Positions 1 to 8,135 of a stretch of DNA of 64,000 bases are shown here, in pieces (position 1 is the stretch's first letter; every line of letters starts with the position of its first letter). Position numbers and translations under genes: made by a program. Source of the stretch: JAFAXD01 sp035472475 (GTDB taxonomy: Bacteria > Pseudomonadota > Alphaproteobacteria > Rhizobiales > Xanthobacteraceae); assembly GCA_035472475.1 (NCBI GenBank), contig DATIPA010000205.1, positions 1-64,000 on the forward strand, in the 5' to 3' direction. The notes below the pieces were generated by a model. The model worked only from the letters and a program-made list of their open reading frames with translations. It made no database searches and was not told the origin of the DNA.

Positions 1-63
1 TGGTGCAGGAACTTCAAATCGGCGGCACTAGCTTCCCGACAGAGACGACAAGGACCGGACTGA
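1..63 (+). CDS. Possible C-terminal end of AtpI, cut by the window edge
   Basis: Frame 1 is open from the left edge to a TGA at 61-63 and ends in the residues RRQGPD, 16 bases before the atpB start. AtpI, the small membrane protein thought to help assemble the c-ring, normally sits directly before atpB in alphaproteobacteria, so position and frame fit. Only about 20 residues are visible, too few to recognise the family. The same bases also carry a sequence shared with the metX leader, so this stretch could instead be noncoding. Confidence 0.35.
   Translation, partial: WCRNFKSAALASRQRRQGPD
7..29. repeat. Short sequence shared with the metX leader (copy 1)
   Basis: Bases 7-29 read AGGAACTTCAAATCGGC then GGCACT. 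The same 23 bases, with one extra C, occur at 23440-23463 inside a stem-loop upstream of metX. Read on the minus strand, both give a GATTTGAAGTTCCT core. The flank that would complete the stem in this copy lies outside the window. It may be a dispersed element or a chance match. Confidence 0.4.
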
Positions 64-79
64 AGAGACGACGACAACA

Positions 80-832
80 ATGGCGACCGATCCGATCCAT
101 CAATTCGAGATCCACAACCTCCTGCCGGTCGCCAAGATCGGCGGTGTCGAGATCCACTTCGCCAATTCGGCGCTGTTCATGGTGATCGCAGTCGCGATTA
201 CCGCAATCCTGCTGCTCGGAACCACCGGCAGCCGCCGGCTGGTGCCGACCCGGCTGCAGTCGCTCGCCGAGATGTGCTACGAGTTCGTGGCGAACACGCT
301 GCGCAGCACCGCCGGCGAGGAAGGCATGAAGTTCTTCCCGTTCGTGTTCTCGCTGTTCATGTTCATCCTGGTCTCGAACGTGGTCGGCTTGATCCCGTAC
401 ATGTTCACGGTCTCGAGCCAGATCATCGTCACGGCGGCGCTGGCGCTGCTGGTGTTCTTTACCGTCATCATCTACGGCTTCTACAGGAACGGGCTCGGCT
501 TCTTCCGCCTGTTCGTCCCGCACGGCATCCCGATCTATATCCTGCCGCTGGTCGTGTTCATCGAGGTGCTGTCGTTCCTGTCGCGCCCGGTCTCGCACAG
601 CGTGCGGTTGTTCGCCAACATGCTGGCCGGCCACATCACGCTCAAGGTCTTCGCCGGATTCGTCACCATGCTGGGCGCGTTCGGTATCGTCGGCTGGGCC
701 GGCGCGGTGCTGCCGCTCGGGCTCACGGTCGGGCTCACCGCGCTCGAGCTCCTGGTCGCGTTCCTGCAGGCCTACGTTTTCGCCATCCTCACCTGCATCT
801 ATCTCAACGATGCCATCCACCCGGGCCATTAA
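80..832 (+). CDS. atpB: F0F1 ATP synthase subunit a
   Basis: Membrane subunit a of the F0 proton channel, 250 residues, the usual alphaproteobacterial size. It forms the half-channels that pass protons to the c-ring. Several hydrophobic helices are visible. The block HSVRLFANMLAGH near residue 173 carries the essential arginine that faces the c-ring carboxylate. It is first of four clustered F0 genes (a, c, b', b) in the order typical of Hyphomicrobiales, where F0 is separate from the F1 operon. AtpE follows after 33 bases. Confidence 0.97.
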   Translation: MATDPIHQFEIHNLLPVAKIGGVEIHFANSALFMVIAVAITAILLLGTTGSRRLVPTRLQSLAEMCYEFVANTLRSTAGEEGMKFFPFVFSLFMFILVSNVVGLIPYMFTVSSQIIVTAALALLVFFTVIIYGFYRNGLGFFRLFVPHGIPIYILPLVVFIEVLSFLSRPVSHSVRLFANMLAGHITLKVFAGFVTMLGAFGIVGWAGAVLPLGLTVGLTALELLVAFLQAYVFAILTCIYLNDAIHPGH

Positions 833-865
833 GGTCCGCATCATCTTCGCAAAGGAGTTTTGCTC

Positions 866-1093
866 ATGGATCCGGTTGCCGCAAAGTACATTGGAGCTGG
901 CATCGCCTGCATTGGAATGGGCGGGGCCGGCGCCGGCGTCGGCATCATCTTCGGCAGCTATCTGGCCGCAGCATTGCGCAATCCGTCGGCCGCCCAGGGC
1001 CAGTTCGCCAACTTGATCTTCGGGTTCGCGGTGACCGAAGCGCTCGGCATCTTCTCGCTGCTGATCGCGCTGCTCCTGCTGTTCGCGCTGTAA
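866..1093 (+). CDS. atpE: F0F1 ATP synthase subunit c
   Basis: Proteolipid c subunit, 75 residues, forming the rotating ring in the membrane. Two hydrophobic hairpin helices are visible with the polar loop (ALRNPSAAQGQ) between them. The proton-binding glutamate lies in FAVTEALGIF in the second helix. I chose the ATG at 866, which has AAAGGAG at 851-857 at good distance; a TTG at 860 is too close to that site. A long palindrome directly follows the stop codon. Confidence 0.96.
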   Translation: MDPVAAKYIGAGIACIGMGGAGAGVGIIFGSYLAAALRNPSAAQGQFANLIFGFAVTEALGIFSLLIALLLLFAL

Positions 1094-1095
1094 GG

Positions 1096-1143
1096 GCGCA
1101 TGTTTCGGAAAAGCTGGTCACGGTTTCCGATAAGACCATGCGC
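1096..1143. repeat. Rhizobial-type intergenic palindrome, copy A
   Basis: Outer arms GCGCATG (1096-1102) and CATGCGC (1137-1143), with inner arms CGGAAA and TTTCCG. The GCATG...GGAAAA...TTTCCGA...CATGC layout resembles the RIME-type palindromes scattered through Rhizobiales genomes. It fills the atpE-atpF' gap, starts 2 bases after the atpE stop and ends 11 bases before the next ATG, so it would form a hairpin in the polycistronic mRNA. Confidence 0.75.
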
Positions 1144-1154
1144 TAGATAGGACC

Positions 1155-1694
1155 ATGGCCGAAACCCAGAAGGCGCATACCGAAGTCCCGAGCGGCGGCC
1201 ACATCGCGTTTCCGCCGTTCAACAGGGAAACGTTCGCCTCGCAGCTGTTCTGGCTCGCGATCACCTTCGCTGTACTCTATTTGCTGATGGCGCGGTTCGC
1301 GCTGCCGCGGGTCGGTTCCATCATCGAGGCGCGGCGCTCGAAAATCGAGAGCGATCTCGCGGCGGCCGCGCAACTCAAGAGCAATGCCGAGGCCGCGATG
1401 GCGGCCTATGAGAAGGCGCTGGCGGAGGCGCGGGCGCGCGCCCAGACGATCGGCGGGGAGACCCGCGCCAAGCTCAATGCGGAAGCCGAAGAGGCGCGCA
1501 AGAAGCTCGAGGCCGAGCTCAATACCAAGCTCGCCGAGGCCGAGAAGACGATCGGCGACACCAAGGCCGGCGCGATGCGCAACGTGCGCGGGATCGCGGC
1601 CGAGGCCGCCGCCGCGATCGTCGCCAAGCTGACCGGCAGCGCACCGCCGGATCGCGTCGTCAGCGACGCGCTCGATACAGTGCTGAAGAGATAG
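1155..1694 (+). CDS. atpF': F0F1 ATP synthase subunit b' (peripheral stalk)
   Basis: 179 residues. One membrane helix (about residues 34-52, FWLAITFAVLYLLMARFALP) is followed by a long charged, alanine-rich coiled coil, as expected of a peripheral-stalk b subunit. The extended N-terminus and the position before a second b-type gene mark it as the b' paralogue found in alphaproteobacteria and phototrophs, which pairs with b to hold F1 still against F0. The start codon sits just after palindrome A; a weak AGGA lies 2 bases upstream. Confidence 0.93.
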   Translation: MAETQKAHTEVPSGGHIAFPPFNRETFASQLFWLAITFAVLYLLMARFALPRVGSIIEARRSKIESDLAAAAQLKSNAEAAMAAYEKALAEARARAQTIGGETRAKLNAEAEEARKKLEAELNTKLAEAEKTIGDTKAGAMRNVRGIAAEAAAAIVAKLTGSAPPDRVVSDALDTVLKR

Positions 1695-1740
1695 CGCATG
1701 ATCCCGAAAACTGGGAACCGGTTTTCGGACCAGATCAGGC
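1695..1740. repeat. Rhizobial-type intergenic palindrome, copy B
   Basis: Starts directly after the atpF' stop. It has arms CCGAAAAC (1704-1711) and GTTTTCGG (1721-1728) around GGGAACCG, flanked by GCATGATC and GATCAGGC. This GCATGATCCCGAAAA...GGAACCGGTTTTCGG pattern is the common rhizobial palindrome and is related to copies A and C. It lies between atpF' and atpF. Confidence 0.8.
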
Positions 1741-1759
1741 ACCAAACAAAGAACCAGTC

Positions 1760-2254
1760 ATGATGGAACAGCTGCTGGAAGCCGAATTCTGGGTCGCGGT
1801 GGCGTTCGTCATCTTTGTGCTGATCCTGCTCAAGCTCGGCGTGCACAAGAAAGCGGTTACGGCGCTCGACGGGCGCGCCGCGCGCATCGCGTCCGAACTC
1901 GACGAGGCCCGCAAGCTGCGCGACGAGGCGCAGGCGATCCTCGCCGAGTCGGAGAAGAAGCGCCGGCAGGCCGAGCAGGATGCGCAGGACATCATCGCGG
2001 GCGCGCGGGCGGAGGCTGAGCGGGTCGCCGCCGAAGCCAAGGCCAAGGCCGAGGAGTTCGTCGCGCGGCGCACCGCGATGGCGCAGCAGAAAATCGCCCA
2101 GGCCGAGAGCCAGGCGGTCGCCGAAGTGCGCGCCGCGGCGGCCGAGGCCGCGGTCGCGGCCTCCGAGAAGGTGCTCAGCCAAACGGTGCAGGGCAAGGTC
2201 GCCGACGGCCTGATCGATCAGGGCCTCCGCGACGTCAAAACCAAGCTGAATTAG
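1760..2254 (+). CDS. atpF: F0F1 ATP synthase subunit b
   Basis: 164 residues. The N-terminal membrane helix (EFWVAVAFVIFVLILLKLG) is followed by a long Ala/Glu/Arg-rich coiled coil and a C-terminal segment that docks on F1. It is the partner of the b' subunit encoded just upstream. Two ATG codons in a row (1760 and 1763) make the exact start uncertain; no strong ribosome site is visible. It is the last gene of the F0 cluster and faces a convergent gene 14 bases further on. Confidence 0.94.
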   Translation: MMEQLLEAEFWVAVAFVIFVLILLKLGVHKKAVTALDGRAARIASELDEARKLRDEAQAILAESEKKRRQAEQDAQDIIAGARAEAERVAAEAKAKAEEFVARRTAMAQQKIAQAESQAVAEVRAAAAEAAVAASEKVLSQTVQGKVADGLIDQGLRDVKTKLN

Positions 2255-2268
2255 CGCGCGGCGCGCGC

Positions 2269-3246
2269 TCAGCCGGGCGGCGGCTTCTTCGCCTTTGCCT
2301 TGGGCGGCGGCGACTTGCGCGGCTCAATCGGCGCGCCGTTGGGGTCGAAGCCGATGTAGATCATGTAGTTCTCGAGCTCCGACGCCTTCGGGATCGGAAC
2401 CGTCATCTCGTCTTCGACATGCTTGAACTCGACATTCGACTGCTGCTCGCCGATCGAGACCGGAACGACAAAGAGCTTCGACCAGATCATCTTGGTGCGG
2501 CCGAGCTCCTCCAACACCAGCGCGTAGCGCAGCGGAACCTTGAGCTCCCCGGGACCGCCCGCGGGCCCGAGGATGACGCGGCCCTGCACCCCGACCTTGA
2601 TGGTGACGTCCTTGCCCTTGACGATGCATTCGCGCGCCGCGCGCACGAACGAGGCCTGGTAGCGCAGCGAGAGCGCGTTGGGCTCGCCTGGAGACTGCAC
2701 CATCAAGGTCGAAGCGCCTTCGCGGATATCGATGAGCGGACAGTCAAACTCTTCGTTGGCAACCGCTTCGCCTGATCCGCTCGTCGCCGGCTCCGGTGCA
2801 TCGGCGCCCGGGCGCAGGCGGCGGAAGAAATCACCGACACGGTCGGCGAGCGAAGGCTCCGGACGCGACGCGCGGGCCGGCGGCGCGGGCGCTTCCGCGG
2901 CCGGCTGTTGGGCCGGTGCGGCTTGCCCGGCCGGCGCCTGAGCGGCGGCTGGCGCCTGGGCGGCGGGTGCTTGCGCGGCGGGCGTCCGTGCCGACGGTGT
3001 GCGTGCCGCCGGGGCCTGCGTGGTCGGCGCCGGTGGGCCGGGCGGGGCTTCGGCGGCCGGTGCCTGCTGGGCCGGTTCGGGTGGACCGCCGCCCGGCACG
3101 AAGCGCTTGAAGAAGTCGCCCATGCGGTCAGTCCACGAGGGCTCCTGCTGCGCCGAGGCGGAGCCGGCGCTCGCCGCCAAGGCCACTGCGACCGCAAGCG
3201 CGGTCGTCCAGCGCCTGCCGGCATGCCCGTCCGAGCGATGACGCAT
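2269..3246 (-). CDS. Exported Pro/Ala-rich protein with duplicated N-terminal motif
   Basis: 325 residues, function unknown. A signal peptide (RRWTTALAVAVALAASAGSASA) opens the protein. A motif PSWTDRMGDFFKRFVPGG at residues 36-53 recurs as PSLADRVGDFFRRLRPGA at 131-148, separated by about 75 residues rich in Ala, Pro and Gln. The C-terminal ~170 residues form a compact domain starting EFDCPLIDIREGAST with two conserved-looking cysteines, and the tail is Pro/Lys-rich. The ATG at 3246 has GGGGA 5 bases upstream; ATG or other starts up to 3258 are possible. Probably periplasmic. It converges on atpF. Confidence 0.75.
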   Translation of the reverse strand: MRHRSDGHAGRRWTTALAVAVALAASAGSASAQQEPSWTDRMGDFFKRFVPGGGPPEPAQQAPAAEAPPGPPAPTTQAPAARTPSARTPAAQAPAAQAPAAAQAPAGQAAPAQQPAAEAPAPPARASRPEPSLADRVGDFFRRLRPGADAPEPATSGSGEAVANEEFDCPLIDIREGASTLMVQSPGEPNALSLRYQASFVRAARECIVKGKDVTIKVGVQGRVILGPAGGPGELKVPLRYALVLEELGRTKMIWSKLFVVPVSIGEQQSNVEFKHVEDEMTVPIPKASELENYMIYIGFDPNGAPIEPRKSPPPKAKAKKPPPG

Positions 3247-3365
3247 GAGCATCCCCAAGTCCCGTTGCCCAGTAACCAGCGTTGTCCCGATGCCAGCCCG
3301 CGCCCCGTTCCCGGCGGGCGTCCCGACTATATCCCAAGCCCTAAACTATTGGTGAAACAATGGCG

Positions 3366-3956
3366 TCAATTCGACCGCGCGGGGTCGTCACGCAGGCGGG
3401 CAAACAGCAGGTGGTCCTGCCATTTGCCGTTGATGCAGAGGTATTCCCGCGCCAAACCCTCGCGCACGAAGCCGCATTTCGCCAAAAGCCGGCTTGAGGC
3501 GGTATTGCCCGGAATGCAGGCGGCCTCCAGCCGGTGCAGGGCCAACGCCCCGAACGCAAAGGGTGCGACCGCACGCACCGCGTCGGTCATGTAGCCGCGC
3601 CGGACGAACGGCTCGCCCATCCAATAGCCGAGGCTGCCGGCCTGGGCGACACCGCGCCGGATGTTGGCGACGGTGAGCCCGCCCACCATGACGTCGTCTT
3701 CCTTGCGGAACACGAAGAACGAGTACGACAGATCGTTATTCTGATCCTCGACGTAGCGCTGGATGCGCCGGCGGAACGCGCCGCGCGTGAGATCGTCGAC
3801 CGGCCAGACCGGTTCCCACGGAGTCAGGAACTCGCGGCTTAGTTCGCGCAAGCGCGCCCACTCCGCATAGTCGGCGGCCACCGGTACGCGCAACGTCACG
3901 TCCTCGCCTTCGATTGCAGGCGGACGGTCGGTCGTGACGGAACGGAAGAACGCCAT
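3366..3956 (-). CDS. GNAT acetyltransferase, RimJ/RimL type
   Basis: 196 residues. The protein begins with the beta-strand block VTLRVPVAADYAEWARLRELS typical of the RimJ/RimL family, which acetylates protein N-termini or other amines. The acetyl-CoA loop is visible as GEPFVRRGYMTDAVRAV, followed by LHRLEAACIPGNTASSRLLAKCGF, the classic family C-terminal half. It lies 3' of the M16 peptidase gene on the same strand, separated by 43 bases, and is probably co-transcribed with it. The true substrate cannot be told from sequence. Confidence 0.88.
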   Translation of the reverse strand: MAFFRSVTTDRPPAIEGEDVTLRVPVAADYAEWARLRELSREFLTPWEPVWPVDDLTRGAFRRRIQRYVEDQNNDLSYSFFVFRKEDDVMVGGLTVANIRRGVAQAGSLGYWMGEPFVRRGYMTDAVRAVAPFAFGALALHRLEAACIPGNTASSRLLAKCGFVREGLAREYLCINGKWQDHLLFARLRDDPARSN

Positions 3957-3999
3957 GCTGCAAACTTCGGAATCGGGACACTAGCGCCGCAAGCACGCC

Positions 4000-5271
4000 T
4001 CATGCGGTTCGGCGCGCGAGACTTTCCGCGATTGCAGCAGCGCTTTCAAGTCCCGTGCCAGGCCCGAGCACCGCGACCGCGGGACGGCTCCTTCGCACCA
4101 GCGCGCGACCGGCGGCGCGCACGCTTTCCACGGTGACGGCTTCGATCTTGCCGACGATCTCGTCGACCGGCATCGGCCGATCGTAGATGATAATCTGCCG
4201 CGCAAGCTGTTCGGCACGGGTGGCGGAGCTTTCCAATCCCATCAGCAGCCCGGCCTTCATCTGGGTCTTGGCGCGGGCAACCTCGGCCTCGGTGATGGTT
4301 TCCGACGCGATCACGATCTCGCCGACCGCGACCCGCATCAGTTCTTCGACATCGGCCGGATCGGTGCCGGCGTAGAGTGCGAACAGCCCGGTGTCCTGAT
4401 AGGGCGCGTGGAACGCGTAGATCGAATAGCAGAGCCCGCGGATCTCGCGCACCTCTTGGAACAGCCGTGAGGACATGCCGCCGCCGAGCGCGATCGCAAA
4501 CACCTGCAGGCTGTGGCTCGACGGATCGGTTTGCGGCACGCCTTCGAGCCCGAGCGTCACGTGCACCTGCTCGAGGTCGCTTTTCTCGATGCGGGTGCCG
4601 CCGGCAAAGCGCGCCGGATCCGGCCGCGCGGTCGCCTCCCCGGCGAACGCCGCGAAGCGACGGTTGACCTCGTCGACGACCGCGTCGTGCTCGAGCGCGC
4701 CGGCGGCGGCGACCACCATGCTGGGCGCGCGGTAATGGGTGACGAGGTGGGCGCGCAAACGCTTGCGATCGAAGTTCTTGACGGTCGCGCGGGTGCCCAT
4801 GATCGAGCGCCCGATCGCCTGATCGGGGAACGCGGTCGCCTGCAGCAATTCGTAGACCAGATCGTCGGGCGTATCCTCGGTGGCGCCGATCTCCTGCATG
4901 ATGACGTTCTTCTCGCGCGTCAGCTCGTCGGGGTCGAAGGTGGGTTCGGAGAGAATGTCGGAGAGCACGTCGAGCGCAAGCGGCACGTCGGCGCGCAGCA
5001 CGCGCGCGTAATAGGCCGTGGTCTCGATGCCGGTCGCCGCATTGAGGTCGCCGCCGACCGCCTCGATCTCCTCGGCGATCTGGCGCGCGCTGCGCCGGGT
5101 CGTGCCCTTGAACGCCATGTGCTCGAGGAAATGCGAAATGCCGTGCTCTTCCGGCGCTTCATTGCGACTGCCGGACGCGATCCAGACGCCGAGCGACGTC
5201 GTCTCCAGGTGCGGCATGGCGTCTGTGACCACGATCAGCCCAGACCGGAGACGGGAGACTTCGACACTCAT
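4000..5271 (-). CDS. M16 family zinc peptidase (processing-peptidase-like)
   Basis: 423 residues, single-domain-pair M16 type, homologous to mitochondrial processing peptidase beta. The inverted zinc motif HFLEH is at residues 47-51 (H47, E50, H51), with a downstream glutamate region E(A)VGGDLNA typical of the family. I chose the ATG at 5271, which overlaps the thrC stop in an ATGA, so translation is probably coupled; an open frame further upstream overlaps thrC and reads as low-complexity shadow. The thrC-M16-GNAT order is common in Bradyrhizobiaceae. Confidence 0.93.
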   Translation of the reverse strand: MSVEVSRLRSGLIVVTDAMPHLETTSLGVWIASGSRNEAPEEHGISHFLEHMAFKGTTRRSARQIAEEIEAVGGDLNAATGIETTAYYARVLRADVPLALDVLSDILSEPTFDPDELTREKNVIMQEIGATEDTPDDLVYELLQATAFPDQAIGRSIMGTRATVKNFDRKRLRAHLVTHYRAPSMVVAAAGALEHDAVVDEVNRRFAAFAGEATARPDPARFAGGTRIEKSDLEQVHVTLGLEGVPQTDPSSHSLQVFAIALGGGMSSRLFQEVREIRGLCYSIYAFHAPYQDTGLFALYAGTDPADVEELMRVAVGEIVIASETITEAEVARAKTQMKAGLLMGLESSATRAEQLARQIIIYDRPMPVDEIVGKIEAVTVESVRAAGRALVRRSRPAVAVLGPGTGLESAAAIAESLARRTA

Positions 5272-6683
5272 GCGGCTGCTCCTTCGCGCGCTACGCGGCT
5301 GACACTCGAAATGAAATGCTCGACCGCCGCCTGATCGGCGGGAAGAACGGTTTGACGTTCGGGCTTGCGCGGCAGATCCGCGAGCCAATCCGGCAGCGCG
5401 GGGCGCACCCCGCAGGCGGCTTCGACCGCGGCCGGAAACTTGGCCGGATGCGCGGTCGACAGCACGACCATCGGCGCCGCGCCGTCGTGGTGTTCCTTCT
5501 CGGCCACTGCGATCGCGACCGCGGTATGCGGATCGACGAGGTAGCCGACTTCGCGCTTGACGGTGCGGATAGTGGCGGCGGTCTCCTGCTCGTCGGCGCA
5601 GTCGGCGCTGAACACGGCCCGCAGATCGGCGAGCGCGCGCGCCGGAATGACGAAGCGGCGCGATTGCACGAGCGCGGCCATCATGGTGCGCACCGTCTTG
5701 GCATCGCGATCCATGGCTTCGAACAGCGCGCGCTCGAAGTTGGAGGCGACCTGGATATCCATGGAGGGCGACGCCGTGGGCGTGACCGCGTGCACCTCAT
5801 AGGCGCCGCTCTTGAGCGCGCGCGCCAGGATGTCGTTGACGTTAGTCGCGATCACCAGGCGATCGACCGGCACGCCCATGCGGCGGGCGACGTAGCCCGC
5901 GAAAATATCGCCGAAGTTTCCGGTCGGCACCGTGAACGCGACCTTGCGCGCCGGTGCGCCGAGCGCGACCGCGGCGGTGACGTAGTAGACCACCTGGGCG
6001 ACGATGCGAGCGACGTTGATCGAGTTGACGCCGGAGAGCCGCACGCGGTCGCGAAACGCGTGATGATTGAACAGGCCCTTCACGATCGCCTGGCAGTCGT
6101 CGAAGGTACCGTCGATCGCAAGCGCGTGCACGTTATCCTCGGGGGCGGTGGTCATCATCCGGCGCTGGACGTCGGAGATGCGCCCGTTCGGGAACAGCAC
6201 GACGAGATCGACTTGTGCGCGGCCGCGGAACGCCTCGACCGCCGCGCCGCCGGTGTCGCCTGAGGTTGCAACCACCACGGTGGTGCGCTCGCGGCGCCTG
6301 GCGAGCACGTGATCCATCAGCCGGCCGATGAGCTGCATCGCCAGGTCCTTGAAGGCGAGCGTGGGCCCATGAAAGAGCTCGAGCACGAACGTGCCGGGTG
6401 CGAGCTGCGTCAGCGGCACCACCGCCGGATGGCGGAACGTGTCGTAGGCCTCGCGCAGCATGCGGGCGAGATCTCCGGGCGCGATCGCATCGCCCACGAA
6501 CGGGCCGATCACGTCGGCGGCGACTTCCGCGTAAGGCTTGCCGGCAAATCCCGCGATCGTCTCGGCGTCGAGCTGCGGCCAGGTCTCGGGCACGTAGAGT
6601 CCGCCGTCGCGGGCGAGCCCCGCGAGCGTCACCTCGACAAAGTTCAGTGACGGGGCGTCGCCCCGGGTCGAGACGTAACGCAC
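5268..6683 (-). CDS. thrC: Threonine synthase
   Basis: 471 residues. A PLP enzyme converting O-phosphohomoserine to threonine in the cytoplasm. The protein starts RYVSTRGDAPSLNF and the PLP lysine lies in GPTLAFKDLAMQ; the glycine-rich phosphate site is TSGDTGGAA. The start is taken as GTG at 6683, matching the family's N-terminus; the frame is open further upstream but that part is not protein-like. GGAG lies only 2 bases before the GTG, with AAGGA further up. Downstream coupling to the M16 peptidase gene is by ATGA overlap. Confidence 0.95.
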   Translation of the reverse strand: MRYVSTRGDAPSLNFVEVTLAGLARDGGLYVPETWPQLDAETIAGFAGKPYAEVAADVIGPFVGDAIAPGDLARMLREAYDTFRHPAVVPLTQLAPGTFVLELFHGPTLAFKDLAMQLIGRLMDHVLARRRERTTVVVATSGDTGGAAVEAFRGRAQVDLVVLFPNGRISDVQRRMMTTAPEDNVHALAIDGTFDDCQAIVKGLFNHHAFRDRVRLSGVNSINVARIVAQVVYYVTAAVALGAPARKVAFTVPTGNFGDIFAGYVARRMGVPVDRLVIATNVNDILARALKSGAYEVHAVTPTASPSMDIQVASNFERALFEAMDRDAKTVRTMMAALVQSRRFVIPARALADLRAVFSADCADEQETAATIRTVKREVGYLVDPHTAVAIAVAEKEHHDGAAPMVVLSTAHPAKFPAAVEAACGVRPALPDWLADLPRKPERQTVLPADQAAVEHFISSVSRVAREGAAA

Positions 6684-6726
6684 GGCTCCTAAGTCCTTAT
6701 TCCGAAACCGGAAAGAGATACGATCG

Positions 6727-6756
6727 CAGGGCCGCCCGATCCCGCGGCCGGCCCTG
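6727..6756 (-). promoter_or_regulatory. Hairpin in the thrC leader
   Basis: Arms CAGGGCCG (6727-6734) and CGGCCCTG (6749-6756) form an 8-bp stem with a 14-base loop, 44 bases upstream of the thrC start. No T-run follows on the minus strand, so it is not a simple terminator. I see no leader peptide rich in Thr or Ile. The rest of the 273-base gap between thrC and the SURF1 gene shows nothing I can name. Confidence 0.35.
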
Positions 6757-6956
6757 TCGCTCACGCTAAGCCACTGATTGGAATAGCATTTCACCGCGGC
6801 AGCCGGGATCGATCCACCGCTTGCCAAGACTATGCTGAAAGCTCGCGTTCACACAAGCAAAGGGTGACACCGTGGCGCAGGGGAGGAATGCCGCCCCGTT
6901 AGCCGAGACTGGTTCCTGGTTTGTGGCCCGGTTTAGCGGCCGCCCGCGCCTTCAGG

Positions 6957-7700
6957 CTAGGCACCGCCCTCACTGGATACCTTGCGGCCGCGGCTGAACA
7001 GCCAAATCCCGAACATCACGGCGATCACCAGGGCGAGAGCGAACCAGGTCAGGGCGTACTGGAAGTGATCGTTGCGCAAATTGACCTTGAGGGTGCCGGG
7101 GCGCGGCACACCGCCCGGCGGCACCGGGCTCTCCTGGTCGACATAGAACGGCGCGACCTCGCCCCAGCCCTTCGCGGCTGCCATCGCACCCGGATCACGG
7201 ATGAACCAGGTGTCGGAGGACTTGTTCGTATCGGAGAGGAACCACGGGCGCGTCTCCGGCCAGCGCAGGTAGCCGACGATATCGAGGCTGTCGCCGACCC
7301 AGGGGATGGTGCGGTCCATCGGCACGTAGCCGCGGTTCACCACGACCGTGCGTCCGTCGGCGAGGCGCGCCGGCTGGAACGCAAAATAGCCCGGGTCCCT
7401 GATGTCGTCGCGGAGCGCGGACCCAGCCACGTAAACGTAGACGCCCTGCCCGTCCACGAACTGCGCGCGGAATTTGACGCGGCGAAACTCCGAATCCTCG
7501 GCGGTGAATGACGGCCATTGCGATGCCGGCGGCAGCAGCACCGGTGCAGCGGCGAGCCGCGTATCCATGGCGGCGATCAGGCCTTCCTTCCAGGTCTTGC
7601 GCTGGAGCTGCCAGGCGCCGAGCGCACTCGCCAGCCCAATCGCGGCGAGCGCGATCAGCGTCGGGACGAGCAGCCGCGGCCGCGTGCCGGGCGCGCTCAC
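6957..7700 (-). CDS. SURF1-family cytochrome oxidase assembly protein
   Basis: 247 residues. SURF1 is an inner-membrane protein needed for inserting haem a into cytochrome c oxidase subunit I. The family's two membrane helices are visible, near the N-terminus (LLVPTLIALAAIGLASALGAWQL) and near the C-terminus (FALALVIAVMFGIWLFS), with the periplasmic domain and the motifs GYVP and NLRNDHFQYALTWF between. The GTG start at 7700 overlaps the stop of the DUF983 gene in a GTGA. It completes the cox cluster. Confidence 0.92.
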   Translation of the reverse strand: MSAPGTRPRLLVPTLIALAAIGLASALGAWQLQRKTWKEGLIAAMDTRLAAAPVLLPPASQWPSFTAEDSEFRRVKFRAQFVDGQGVYVYVAGSALRDDIRDPGYFAFQPARLADGRTVVVNRGYVPMDRTIPWVGDSLDIVGYLRWPETRPWFLSDTNKSSDTWFIRDPGAMAAAKGWGEVAPFYVDQESPVPPGGVPRPGTLKVNLRNDHFQYALTWFALALVIAVMFGIWLFSRGRKVSSEGGA

Positions 7701-8074
7701 GGCGCGCGCCGCTCGAGCCGGCCCTCGGCGGCCTTGTGGTGGAACTGCAGGGCGATCAGCAGCCCCTTGAGCGGCCGCAGCGGGCCGATGGTGGTCAGCA
7801 GAACCAGCGGCAGCCACAGCGCGGCGTGGACCCAGAGCGGCGGCGCGTAGCGCATCTCAACAAACAGCGCAGCCCCGCACACCAGGAACCCGGCGATCAT
7901 GATCACGAACACCGCCGGACCGTCGCCGGCGTCGGCGAAGGCGTAGTCGAGGCCGCACGCCTCGCAGCGCGGCTTGAGCGTGAGAAATCCCGCGAACAGG
8001 TGCCCCTTGCCGCAGTTGGGGCAGCGGCACAGGAGACCGGCCACATAGGGCGACGGCTTAAGGGCTTGCGACAT
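7697..8074 (-). CDS. DUF983 zinc-ribbon membrane protein
   Basis: 125 residues. Two CxxC pairs (CPNCGKG and CEACGLD) form a likely zinc ribbon, followed by two hydrophobic segments (VIMIAGFLVCGAALFV and WVHAALWLPLVLLTTIG). DUF983 genes commonly lie in alphaproteobacterial cytochrome oxidase operons between coxC and SURF1, so an assembly role is likely but unproven. Here the SURF1 gene follows with a GTGA overlap, while a flavoprotein gene separates it from coxC. Confidence 0.9.
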   Translation of the reverse strand: MSQALKPSPYVAGLLCRCPNCGKGHLFAGFLTLKPRCEACGLDYAFADAGDGPAVFVIMIAGFLVCGAALFVEMRYAPPLWVHAALWLPLVLLTTIGPLRPLKGLLIALQFHHKAAEGRLERRAP

Positions 8075-8135
8075 TGCGCAGGTGTTTAGCGCTCAACCGC
8101 GCAGGCGTCACGGGCGACTTGTCGCACAGGTTTCC

